Of a stretch of 64,000 bases of DNA, positions 40,153 to 48,982 are shown piece after piece. The DNA is from Melastoma dodecandrum (taxonomy: Eukaryota > Streptophyta > Magnoliopsida > Myrtales > Melastomataceae), in the NCBI GenBank assembly GCA_029817715.1, contig JARUPY010000393.1, forward strand, positions 124,001-188,000, in the 5' to 3' direction. Numbering within the stretch: the first letter of the stretch is position 1; each line of letters starts with the position of its first letter. A program made the position numbers and the translations under genes. Under the pieces are notes generated by a model, which saw nothing but the letters and a program-made list of their open reading frames with translations, was not told the DNA's origin and searched no databases.

Positions 40153-40511
40153 GGGCGCTCCTCCACCGGATCGAACACGACGCGGGGTGTCTCGCCACCC
40201 TCGACCCGGGCCTTCACCCGCGTGCCGATGGGCACCGTCTCGACGCCCGCGACGGTCGCCATCATCCGGGGGCCCTCATCGAGATCCACCAGGGCGATGT
40301 TCACCGAGCCTTCCCGGCGGCGGTTGACGGTGATGGCGTAGACGGTTCCGAGGCCGGACGCCTCGACCCATTCGAGATCGGTCTCGCCGGAGGGGGACAG
40401 GGTCTTGGGATAGAAGACGTATTCGCCGGTGGCGCGGGCCCGCTGGATCATGAAGCGGCCGCGGGCGAGATAGTCCTCATAGACCCGCTGCGGGCCGACC
40501 CCCTCGTCCAT
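40149..40511 (-). CDS. DUF35 OB-fold partner protein, without zinc ribbon
   Basis: 120 residues, intact, first gene of the operon. The OB-fold part is clear (LGTVYAITVNRRREGSVNIALVDLDEGPRMMATV ... IGTRVKARVE). The N-terminal rubredoxin-like zinc ribbon normally has four cysteines; here the matching segment RARATGEYVFYPKTLSPSGE has none. DUF35 proteins bind and stabilise thiolase-like partners, including Ltp2 aldolases. The stop overlaps the thiolase ATG by four bases, so the pair is translated together. Confidence 0.85.
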   Translation of the reverse strand: MDEGVGPQRVYEDYLARGRFMIQRARATGEYVFYPKTLSPSGETDLEWVEASGLGTVYAITVNRRREGSVNIALVDLDEGPRMMATVAGVETVPIGTRVKARVEGGETPRVVFDPVEERP

Positions 40512-40719
40512 GGCGTTTCCTCAAGCGTCGTCGCGGTCGGTCGCGGAACCGGGCGACCGCCGGGCCTTTTCGGCCGACATCCGGTACCCCGCGTCCCCGC
40601 CGCGTTCTTGGCCGTTGATTTTCTATAGCGAATGCCCTTTTGTCAATGAGAATGACGGCCGCGCAGCGCCGATTGAGTTTCGGGGACCGCCGGGCGAAAC
40701 AGCGCGACCGGGAGGAGCG
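40512..40719. promoter_or_regulatory. divergent promoter region of the CoA operon and iclR gene
   Basis: 208 bases. A -35-like TTGACA on the minus strand lies at 40646-40641, with AT-rich GAAAAT about 17 bases on, toward the DUF35 gene. IclR regulators usually bind here. I cannot define the operator by eye. Confidence 0.3.
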
Positions 40720-41528
40720 ATGACGAAACCTTTGGAGCCGGAGGACGGGACGGAGCCCGACGCACGCAAGTATGTGGGCGCCGTCGAGAACGCCGTGGCG
40801 ATCCTGCGCTTCCTCGCCCATGCCCACGCCCCGGCCGGTGTCGCGCACATCGCCCGCGAGACCGGAATCAACCTCTCCACGACCTTCAACATCCTGCGCA
40901 CCCTCACCAAGGAGGGTCTGGCCAGCTTCGACACGCGCTCGAAGGAATACCGGCTCGGCATGGGGATCCTGGAGATCTCGATGCCGCTGATCGGGCTCAA
41001 CCAAGTCGACATCATCCGGCCGTCACTGGAAGAACTCTCCCAGAAGCACCGGGCGCTGATCGGATTGTGGAAGATCACGCCGCAAGACCGCATCGTCCTC
41101 GTGGACCGGCTGGTCAAAGGCAACGTCGTCCATGTGGACATGGTGCTGGGCGCGCGGCTTCCGACCCTCGTCGGGGCGGTGGGACGGTGCATCGCCGCGA
41201 GCCGCGACCTGCCGAAGGCGGAACTCCGGCGGAAGTTCAAGGAATTGCGGTGGGAGGAACGCGCCGAGCTTCGAGGTCTATGCGCAAGAGGTTCGCGCAG
41301 GCCCGGCGCTCGGGCTTCGCCTTCGACCGGGGAAACCTGTTCCGCGGCCTCGACATCGCCGCGAGCCTCATCCTCGACCACGGCGGCCAGGCCCGCTTCG
41401 GCGTCAGCGGCATCGCGGTGGCGGGCCAAGTATCGGACGGCGAACTCGAGGCGCTCGCTGTGGAGTTACAGCAGGCCGCTTCGAAGATCGCGAAGGCCTT
41501 GTACGGGCGGCACCAAGCCCCTCGCTAG
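40720..41528 (+). CDS. IclR family transcriptional regulator, frameshifted
   Basis: About 269 residues. Winged helix at residues 20-85 (AVAILRFLAHAHAPAGVAHI, GINLSTTFNILRTLTKEGL), then the IclR effector domain (LVGAVGRCIAAS, SFEVYAQEVRQARRSGFAFD, GVSGIAVAG). GGAGGA lies six bases before the ATG. One base lost near 41257 and one gained near 41300. It is divergent from the CoA operon and is its probable regulator, with a pathway acid or CoA ester as ligand. Confidence 0.88.
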
Positions 41529-41788
41529 CGGCACTGCCGATCCAGCATCGCCGCGATATCGAGCCCGCCGAACGACATGCCGCGCTTGAAAGGGGGACCG
41601 GGTGAGATCCGGACGCGGCCGCCATCGCTGAAGAGTTCGAGGGGCTGGTTGACGCTCCACGACCCGTCCGGGTTGTGGGTGAACCGCGAGCAGTCCACCT
41701 CCATCTGGCCCGTCGGCTGCTGCGCCCGGGCCGCGCCCGTCACGAGCGCCAGGGCGGTCAAGCCCCACAGGGCGGATCGCGACAGCAT
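41525..41788 (-). CDS. small secreted protein of unknown function
   Basis: 87 residues, intact. A clear signal peptide (residues 1-23, ALWGLTALALVTGAARAQ). The mature 64 residues contain two cysteines (VDCSRFTHNPDGSWSVNQP and the last DRQCR), able to make one disulfide. No family recognised by name. Its last codons overlap the end of the iclR gene on the other strand, so the two genes converge. Confidence 0.65.
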   Translation of the reverse strand: MLSRSALWGLTALALVTGAARAQQPTGQMEVDCSRFTHNPDGSWSVNQPLELFSDGGRVRISPGPPFKRGMSFGGLDIAAMLDRQCR

Positions 41789-42016
41789 GGGAAATCCTCC
41801 GCACGGGGCAACCCGAGGAGACCTAGGCGCGCCCCGGCCGAAAGCCAGCGCACAACCGAGTTCCAGCCAAAGTTTGTGAAGCATTTACACGGACCGCCCG
41901 GCCCTCAACTTTGGGACTTGCCGCCGGGGCGCCCACCTGCAAGGCTATACAAAATGCAATCCACGCGCAGACGTGGACTCGCCGCGCAAGAGATGCGGAT
42001 CGTTCGGGAGGACGCG

Positions 42017-43018
42017 ATGACGGTTCGAATCCTGGGTGCGCTCGCCTGCGCCCTCGCCTTCGCCACGCCGGCCGCGGCGCAAAATCCGATCATCATCAAG
42101 TTCAGTCACGTGGTGACCACGGATACGCCCAAGGGCCAGGCCGCCGAGCGTTTCAAGCAGCTCGCCGAGGAACGCACCAAGGGGCGGGTCAAGGTCGAGG
42201 TCTATCCGAACAGTACGCTCTACAAGGACAAGGAAGAGGTGGAGATGCTCCAGCTCGGCGCCGTGCAGATGCTGGCACCGTCGACGAGCAAGTTCGGCCC
42301 GCTCGGCGTGCGCGAATATGAAGTCTTCGATCTCCCCTACATCTTCCCCAACGAGCAGGTGCTGCGGCGCGTGCAGGATGGGCCGATCGGCCAGGGGCTG
42401 TTCAAGAAGCTCGAATCCAAGGGGATCAAGGGGCTCGGCTACTGGGACAACGGCTTCAAGATCCTCACCGCCAACAAGCCCATGCACGCCCCCGAGGACG
42501 TGAAGGGCCTGAAGTTCCGGATCCAGTCGTCGAAGGTGCTGGAGGCGCAGTTCAAGCAGCTCGGCGCGCTGCCGCAGGTCCTGGCCTTCTCCGAACTCTA
42601 CCAGGCTCTGCAGACCGGCGTGGTCGACGGCCAGGAGAACCCGCCGTCGAACGTCACGACCCAGAAGCTCAACGAGGTGCAGAAGCACGCCACCCTGACC
42701 TACCACGGCTACGTCGGCTATGCGGTCATCGTGAACAAGGGCTTCTGGGACGGGCTGCCGCCCGACATCCGCACCACCCTCGAAGGGGCGATCCAGGACG
42801 CGACCGCCTACGAGCACGAGATCGCCGACAAGCAGAACGAGCAGGCGCTCGCCGCCATCCGCGCCACTGGCAAGACGGAAGTCTACACCCCGACGGAGGC
42901 CGAGAACGCAGCGTGGCGCAAGGCGCGGGCCCCCGTCCAGAAGGAGATGGCCTCCCGCGTCGGCAAGGACCTCGTGGCGGCGCTCAACAAGGAAGCCGAG
43001 GCGGTGCCGAACAACTGA
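42017..43018 (+). CDS. dctP: TRAP transporter periplasmic binding protein
   Basis: 333 residues, intact. Signal peptide at 1-21 (ILGALACALAFATPAAAQ). Mature part IIIKFSHVVTTDTPKGQAAE, YPNSTLYKDKEEVEMLQLGA and KFRIQSSKVLEAQFKQLGA is the DctP pattern; the Arg in FRIQSS binds the substrate carboxylate. GGGAGG precedes the ATG at 42017. A C4-dicarboxylate or sugar acid is the likely ligand; convergent kdg/kdu genes make a uronate-type acid worth testing. Confidence 0.92.
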   Translation: MTVRILGALACALAFATPAAAQNPIIIKFSHVVTTDTPKGQAAERFKQLAEERTKGRVKVEVYPNSTLYKDKEEVEMLQLGAVQMLAPSTSKFGPLGVREYEVFDLPYIFPNEQVLRRVQDGPIGQGLFKKLESKGIKGLGYWDNGFKILTANKPMHAPEDVKGLKFRIQSSKVLEAQFKQLGALPQVLAFSELYQALQTGVVDGQENPPSNVTTQKLNEVQKHATLTYHGYVGYAVIVNKGFWDGLPPDIRTTLEGAIQDATAYEHEIADKQNEQALAAIRATGKTEVYTPTEAENAAWRKARAPVQKEMASRVGKDLVAALNKEAEAVPNN

Positions 43019-43046
43019 TCCCGCCGCCGCGCCGACCGGACCGACC

Positions 43047-43635
43047 ATGTTGCTGAAACTTCTCGATCGGCTCGAAGAGGTGCTGATCGGAACGCTGATG
43101 GCGGCCGCGACCGTCATCACCTTCGCCACGGTGGTGCACCGGTTCCTCTCCGGCATCCCTGCGCTGCAGGACTACACCGACCGGATCGATTTCGGCTGGT
43201 CGCAGGAACTGTGCATCTACATGTTCATCTGGGTCGCGAAGTTCGGCGCGGCCTACGGGGTGCGCACCGGGATCCATGTCGGCGTCGACGTGCTGGTCAA
43301 CCGCCTGCCGCCGGGCGCGCGCCGGGTCATGGTCTTGGTCAGCCTCGCGGCGGGCGCGCTGTTCACCGGGATCGTCGGTACGCTCGGCGCCAATTTCGTC
43401 TGGCGCATCGGCCACACCGACCAGACCACGCCCGACATGGAAGATCCCGGTCTGGATCGTCTACCTCGCGATCCCGCTGGGCTCCTACCTGATGTGCTTC
43501 CGCTTCCTGCAGGTGGCGTGGCGCTACGGGCGGACGGGGCACCTGCCCGCCCGTGACCACGCCCATGTCGACGGCGTCCCCACAGTGGAGGGCGTCGATC
43601 CGGTTCAACTCGGGCGTGAGGGAGGCCCCGCATGA
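43047..43635 (+). CDS. dctQ: TRAP transporter small permease, frameshifted
   Basis: About 195 residues with four membrane helices (around residues 12-32, 55-75, 92-112 and 135-155) and the DctQ pattern SQELCIYMFIWVAKFGAAYG. One extra G near 43440 (ATGGAAG for ATGAAG) shifts the frame before IPVWIVYLAIPLGSYLM. The restored stop overlaps the ATG of the large permease. Confidence 0.88.
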
Positions 43636-44916
43636 GCGGCCTGATCATCTTCGGGCTGCTCATCGCCCTGATGCTCACCGGCATGCCGGTGTCCATCGCG
43701 CTCGGCCTGACGGTGCTGACCTTCCTGTTCACGCTGACGCAGGTGCCGGTCGAGAGCGTCGCGCTCAAGCTGTTCACGGGGATCGAGAATTTCTCGATCA
43801 TGGCGATCCCGTTCTTCATCCTGGCGGGCAACTTTCCTGGCCCACGGGGGCGTGGCGCGGCGGATGATCGCCTTCACAACCTCGCTCGTCGGGCATTGGC
43901 CGGGCGGCCTCGGCCTCGCCGGCGTGGTGGCCTGCGCGCTCTTCGCCGCCGTGTCGGGGTCGAGCGTGGCGACGGTCGTGGCCATCGGCTCCATCATGCT
44001 GCCCGCGATGGTGGCCGAGGGCTATCCTCGCCGCTTCGGCGCGGGGGTCATCACCACGTCCGGGGCGCTCGGCATCCTCGTGCCGCCCTCGATCATCCTC
44101 GTGCTCTACGGGGTGTCGACGAATTCCTCGATCGGCAACCTGTTCCTCGCCGGGGTGATGCCCGGCCTCGTCCTGTCGGCGATGCTGGCGAGCGTCACCT
44201 TCGTCATCGCCAAGCGCCGCGGCTACCCGCGCATGCCGAAGGCCTCCTGGGCCGAGCGCCTGCGCGCGTTCCGCGAGAGCGCCTGGGGCCTGTTCCTCGT
44301 GGTGATGGTGATCGGCGGCATCTACGCCGGCATCTTCACGCCGACCGAGGCGGCCGCGACCGCCGCCGTCTACGCCTTCGTCATCGCGGTGTTCGTCTAC
44401 CGCGACCTGAAGCTGTCGGACGTGCCGCGGGTGCTCCTCGCCTCGGCGAACATGGGCGCGATGCTGCTCTACATCATCACCAACGCGGTGCTGTTCTCGT
44501 TCCTGATGACCTCGGAGAACATCCCCCAGGCGATGGCGGCGTGGCTGATCGCCATGAACTTCAGCCCGCTGGTCTTCCTGCTGGTGGTCAACATCATCCT
44601 GCTGATCGCCGGCAATGTGATGGAGCCGTCCTCGATCCTGCTGATCATGGCGCCGATCCTGTTCCCGATCGCGGTCAAGCTCGGGATCGATCCGATCCAT
44701 TTCGGGATCATCATGGCTGTCAACATGGAGGTGGTCATGTGCCACCCGCCAGTCGGCCTGAACCTCTACGTGGCGAGCGGCATCGCCCATATGGGCATCT
44801 CCGAACTGACGGTGGCCGTGATGCCCTGGCTCCTGACGATGCTGGTCTTCCTGATCCTGGTCACCTACTGGCCCAGCCTGTCCCTGTGGCTCCCCCGGGC
44901 GCTCGGGGCCATGTGA
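43632..44916 (+). CDS. dctM: TRAP transporter large permease, frameshifted
   Basis: About 427 residues, 11-12 membrane helices. FSIMAIPFFILAGNFLAHGG, VSGSSVATVVAIGSIMLPAM, GALGILVPPSIILVLYGV and FGIIMAVNMEVVMCHPPVGL are standard DctM blocks. One extra T near 43831 (AACTTTCC for AACTTCC) breaks the frame early in the protein. It carries the substrate bound by DctP across the inner membrane with a sodium gradient. Confidence 0.92.
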
Positions 44917-44945
44917 CGGCAGGCCGGTCTTCGAAGGCCATCCTT

Positions 44946-45037
44946 CGTCCTCGCGAGCGAGGCGGAGCAAACCAGGACGCGGGACGCCTCAGGACGGGGC
45001 GGCTCCCTGAATTGCTTCATTGTCACTCGCAAGGACG
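44946..45037. repeat. diverged copy of the palindromic repeat, between convergent genes
   Basis: Left arm 44946-44976 (CGTCCTCGCGAGCGAGGCGG onward to ACCAGG) and right arm 45005-45037 (CCCTGAATTGCTTCATTGTC onward to AAGGACG) have the same ends and size as the copy at 29946-30036, with more mismatches. It lies between the convergent dctM and kdgT genes. Confidence 0.65.
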
Positions 45038-45072
45038 TCGAGACGAAGTGATCGCAGTGACATCGGCACGCC

Positions 45073-46086
45073 CTAGCCCACCGAATGCGCCTCACCCACG
45101 AGGAACGGCTCGTCGGACCGGGGGGCTTCGGCCATGCTGCGGCCGAAGGAGCGGTACCAGAGGCCCGTGAGGATCGGCACGACGATCGACGTGACGATGA
45201 CGCAGACGGCCACGAGCACCGTCGCATCCCGCGCCATCGGCTCGAATTGCGGGGCGACCGCCGCGATGGCCAGCGGGTTGGCGGCGGCGGCTCCGGCGGT
45301 GGAGGCCGCCGCCATCCCCGCCGTCCCCGTGCCGCCCCCGATCACACGATCCGCGATGATCAACGGAATCGCCGTGAGGACGATCACCGCCAGGGCCAGC
45401 ACCACGCCGAGCGCCGCCAGCGGCGAGAGCAGCGTCGCGAGGTCGATGGTGTTGCCCAGTGCGAAGGCGAAGAACGGGATCATCAGATGCCCGCCCGGCG
45501 CGAAGAACGCCCGCAGCTTCGGATCGAGGTTGCCCAATGCGAAGCCGACCAGGAACGGGAGCACCGCGCCGATGAAGATCTGCGGCTCGAAATGGGCCGC
45601 GCCGGACGCACCGAGGATGATCATGCTCATCAGCGGGCCCGACTCGATCGACGTGAGGACGAACGCTCCCGCCTCCTCCCGCGTCCCGTAGGTCTGCATG
45701 AGCGAGGCGTAGAGGCCACCGTTGGTCATATCCATCGCGCAGACGACCGCGAGGATGGACAGGCCGGCGAAGAAGCCGGTGCGGATGCCCTCGGCGGGAA
45801 TGAAGAGGGATGCCACGAGCACGATGGCCCAGGCCGCCAGGAGCTTGGTCAGGACCAGGGTGCCGGACTTGCGCAGCACGGTGCCGGTCGCGGAAAGTTT
45901 GATCGAGGCGCCCATGCAAAAGAACCAGACGGCCAGGATCGGGATGACCCCGGTCATGATCCCTTGCGTGAAGCCCTTGAAGTAGACCGGTGCGCCGGGC
46001 ACGAACGTCTTGCACAGAGCCCCGAGCAGGAGCGGGGCCAGCATCAGGCCGCCGGGAATCTTATCGATCGAATCCTTGATGTTCAT
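45073..46086 (-). CDS. kdgT: 2-keto-3-deoxygluconate permease
   Basis: 337 residues, intact, about ten membrane helices, family length about 330. [20 protein letters not shown] at the N-terminus and [18 protein letters not shown] in the middle are KdgT hallmarks. It imports 2-keto-3-deoxygluconate, a product of pectin or alginate breakdown, with protons. It is first or alone in its unit; kduD begins 129 bases upstream on the same strand, with an AT-rich tract (46119-46150) between. Confidence 0.93.
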   Translation of the reverse strand: MNIKDSIDKIPGGLMLAPLLLGALCKTFVPGAPVYFKGFTQGIMTGVIPILAVWFFCMGASIKLSATGTVLRKSGTLVLTKLLAAWAIVLVASLFIPAEGIRTGFFAGLSILAVVCAMDMTNGGLYASLMQTYGTREEAGAFVLTSIESGPLMSMIILGASGAAHFEPQIFIGAVLPFLVGFALGNLDPKLRAFFAPGGHLMIPFFAFALGNTIDLATLLSPLAALGVVLALAVIVLTAIPLIIADRVIGGGTGTAGMAAASTAGAAAANPLAIAAVAPQFEPMARDATVLVAVCVIVTSIVVPILTGLWYRSFGRSMAEAPRSDEPFLVGEAHSVG

Positions 46087-46215
46087 GGCTGCGTTTCCTC
46101 TGGTGATTTGGCATTGCTGCTCTTTGTGATTTTTTTTGATTGTTGTTCTTGCCCGGTCCGCCCCGCCGCAGGCGGGTAACTTGGGAGGAAAAGGGGACCG
46201 CGGCCGCCTCGCCGC

Positions 46216-46971
46216 TCATCGGGCGAGCCAGCCGCCGTCGACCGGCAGGACGATTCCATGAACGTAGTCGGCGGCCGAGGAAGCCAAGAACACGGCCGCG
46301 CCGCCCAGCTCCTCCGGCCTGCCCCATCGTCCGACCGGGATGCGGGCCAGGATCGCGGCCGAGCGGTCCGGGTCGTCTTGCAAGGCCTGCGTGTTGTTGG
46401 TCCGGAAGTAGCCGGGGGCGAGCGCATTGACGTTGATGCCCCGCCCGGCCCACTCGCAGGCGAGCAGCCGCGTGAGCCCGGCCAGCCCGCTCTTCGAAGC
46501 GGTGTAGGACGGCACGCGGATGCCGCCCTGGAAGGACAAGAGCGACGCGACGTTGATGATCTTGCCGCCGCGTCCGTCTGCCAGCATGCGCCGCGCGACC
46601 GCCTGGCTGAGGAAGAACACCGACTTGAGGTTCACGTCCATCACGGCGTCCCAATCGGCCTCCGTGAAGTCGATGGCGTCGGCCCGGCGGATCAGGCCGG
46701 CATTGTTCACGAGCACGTCGATGCGCCCGAGTTCGGCGGCTTCCTCGACGAGGCGCGGGATCGGCTCCAGGGTGCCGAGATCGGCCGCGACGGCCTTGAA
46801 GGGGCGCCCCGTCTCGCGGACCAGCGCCTCGGTCTCGTCCATCGCCGAGCGGCCCACCGCGACGATGCCGGCCCCGGCCCGGGCCAACGCCACCGCGATC
46901 GCCTGGCCGAGACCGGTATTGGCGCCGGTGACCAGGGCGGTCCGCCCGGTGAGATCGAAGGGGCCGCTCAC
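46216..46971 (-). CDS. kduD: 2-dehydro-3-deoxy-D-gluconate 5-dehydrogenase
   Basis: 251 residues, intact. SDR with [39 protein letters not shown], Ser in [11 protein letters not shown] and [32 protein letters not shown] and the end VDGGWLAR fit KduD. It makes or uses 2,5-diketo-3-deoxygluconate with NAD(H), the second step after KduI. GTG start at 46971 overlaps the kduI stop, so the two are coupled. Confidence 0.92.
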   Translation of the reverse strand: MSGPFDLTGRTALVTGANTGLGQAIAVALARAGAGIVAVGRSAMDETEALVRETGRPFKAVAADLGTLEPIPRLVEEAAELGRIDVLVNNAGLIRRADAIDFTEADWDAVMDVNLKSVFFLSQAVARRMLADGRGGKIINVASLLSFQGGIRVPSYTASKSGLAGLTRLLACEWAGRGINVNALAPGYFRTNNTQALQDDPDRSAAILARIPVGRWGRPEELGGAAVFLASSAADYVHGIVLPVDGGWLAR

Positions 46972-47804
46972 CGCAGCTCCCCCATCGCGACGTGGTCCAT
47001 GTCGGTGTAGTCGACGTTGTCGCCACCCATGCCCCAGATGAAGGCGTAGGCGCGGGTGCCGACTCCGGAATGGATCGACCAGTTCGGGGAGATCACCGCC
47101 TCCCCGTCCGCCACGACGAGGTGGCGCGTCTCCGTCGGCTCGCCCATGAGGTGGAAGACCCGGGCGTCCTCGGCGAGGTCGAAATACAGGTAGACCTCGG
47201 ACCGCCGGTCGTGGACGTGCGTGGGCATCGTGTTCCAGAGGCTCCCCTCCTCCAGGATCGTCATGCCCATCACGAGCTGGCAGGTTTGGCAGACGGCCGG
47301 GTGGATCATCTGATGGATGGTGCGGCGGTTGCCGGTCGCCTGCTCCCCGAGCGACGTGGTCTTCGCCGCGCCAGCGGTATGAGGACCGTCTCGTAGGCGG
47401 CGTGCGCGGGGGTCGAGAGCAGGTAGAACTTGGCCGGGTCGGAGGCGTCGTCGCTCGAAAACGACACCTCCCCCGCGCCGAGCCCGACATAGAGCGCATC
47501 GCGCCGGGCGAGGTCATAGGCCCGCGCCCCCACGCTCACCCGGCCCGGCCCGCCGACATTGAACACGCCGAGTTCGCGGCGCTCCAGGAAGGAGCCCGTT
47601 CCAAGGGGTTTCGGGGGCCGGGAGAGCAATCGCCTCCCCGGTCGGCATGGCGCCGCCGATCACGAAGCGCTCGTGATGGCTGTAGGTCAGCGACAGGGCG
47701 CCGGGGCGGAACAGGTCCTGCACCAGGTAATGCCGACGCAGCGCCTCCGTGTCGTAGGCGCGCGCGGCCTCCGGGTGGCTCGCGTGGCGGATATCGATGG
47801 TCAT
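46968..47804 (-). CDS. kduI: 5-keto-4-deoxyuronate isomerase, frameshifted
   Basis: About 278 residues. Start [20 protein letters not shown], then [36 protein letters not shown] and the cupin metal site [18 protein letters not shown] with His-x-His and Glu as zinc ligands; the fourth ligand is in [10 protein letters not shown]. It converts 5-keto-4-deoxyuronate to 2,5-diketo-3-deoxygluconate. Frame changes at about 47630, 47365 and 47310. It overlaps the GntR stop (four bases), making one GntR-kduI-kduD unit. Confidence 0.9.
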
Positions 47805-48593
47805 GGGCCAGTCCCAGCGGAAAGGGCAATCGGAGCGCTTCGCCCCGCTGCAGGGGCGAGGTCGAAGCAATCGGGATGGGCGCGGGCGATGGCATCGAGG
47901 TCGGCGAGCAAGCCTCCGACATGGGTCTCCATGGCGCGCGAGGCCGCCACGGGGTCGCCGCTCACGATGGCCCGCAGAACGGCCTCGTGCTCGGTGAGGA
48001 CACGATCGAACCGGCCAAGCTGGGGCAGCGTGAGCCTGCGGAACCGGTCGACCTGGATCTTCACCTGCTGCACGATCTGCCAGAGCTTCGGGTATCCCGC
48101 CGCCTCGGCGATGGCCGCGTGGAAGGCCTCGTCGGCCCGGTGAAAGCGGTCCTCGTCCCCGTCGGAGGCCGCCCGGCGCGCCTCGGCCAGTACCGCCGCG
48201 ACCGCCGCCACCTCGGGCGAGCTTTGCCGCGAGGCCGCCAGCCGGGGCGCTCGTGGCCTCCAGCGAAGAGCGGATCACCAGCGTCTCTGCAAGTTCGTGG
48301 AGGGGAATGCGCGAGACGAATGTTCCCGCCTGCGGAAAGACGCTCACGAGGCCTTCCTGCACGAGCTTGGCCACCGCCTCGCGCACGGGCGTCCGGCTGA
48401 CGCCGTAGGTTCGGGCAAGATCTTTTTCGAGGATGGCGGTGCCGGGTCTCAGCTTGAGAGACGCGATGGCGTCCCGCAGATCGTCCCGGATTCTCACGGC
48501 AGCGGGCACGGGCCGCTCGCGGCCGCGGGCCGAGACGGCACCGGGCAGGCGCGGTTGCCCCGGCGAATGGCTCGCTGCTGCTGGCGGCGACAT
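47801..48593 (-). CDS. GntR/FadR-type (FCD) regulator of the kdu genes, frameshifted
   Basis: About 263 residues. Winged helix LRDAIASLKLRPGTAILEKDLARTYGVSRTPVREAVAKL, then an all-helical FCD domain with RFHRADEAFHAAIAEAAGYP, and EHEAVLRAIVSGDPVAASRA that bear the metal-binding Asp and His. One shift near 48240. I use the ATG at 48593: the upstream ATG at 48635 falls in the middle of the palindromic operator at 48626-48643. First gene of the GntR-kduI-kduD unit, so probably autoregulated and acting like KdgR. Confidence 0.85.
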
Positions 48594-48625
48594 CGGCGCT
48601 TCCCATCCCTTCCGCCCTTCCGATA

Positions 48626-48643
48626 ACACTGGCATGCCAGTGT
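48626..48643. promoter_or_regulatory. perfect 18-base palindrome, probable GntR operator
   Basis: ACACTGGCATGCCAGTGT is its own reverse complement. It lies 33 bases before the GntR start at 48593 and 118 bases before the atzG-like gene on the other strand. FCD-type GntR proteins bind palindromes of this length and form. It probably controls the kdu unit and could also act on the divergent atz-like genes. Confidence 0.65.
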
Positions 48644-48760
48644 CGCAAGATGGTCCCTTGCCGGATGGGCCCCAAGCCGAACGGGTCACGGTCCTCGGCG
48701 GGCGGGAACGATCCTTGCCTCTCGAGGCGCAGCGAAACCGTCGAAGGTCCCCCAGAGCGC

Positions 48761-48979
48761 ATGTCGTCCGGTCCCCTCCCCGCCCCCAACCTCCCGACCC
48801 CTCCGGGCGATCTCGATGCCGTGCTGGAGGCTTCAGCCGGCCTTCTCGGCCTGACCCTTCTGCCCGAGTGGCGGGAGCCGGTGATCGCGAACCTGCGGGT
48901 GCTCCGGTCCGCCGCGGCCCTTGTGGAAGGTTTCCCCCTGCCCGACGAGGCCGAGCCGGCCCCGGTCTTCGAGGCCTGA
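48761..48979 (+). CDS. AtzG-like small subunit (DUF4089)
   Basis: 72 residues, intact. The body LDAVLEASAGLLGLTLLPEW and VIANLRVLRSAAALVEGFPL is the DUF4089 pattern. In Pseudomonas, AtzG is a small protein that forms a tight complex with the amidase AtzE. The next gene, four bases on, encodes such an amidase. ATG at 48761. Confidence 0.8.
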   Translation: MSSGPLPAPNLPTPPGDLDAVLEASAGLLGLTLLPEWREPVIANLRVLRSAAALVEGFPLPDEAEPAPVFEA

Positions 48980-48982
48980 CCG

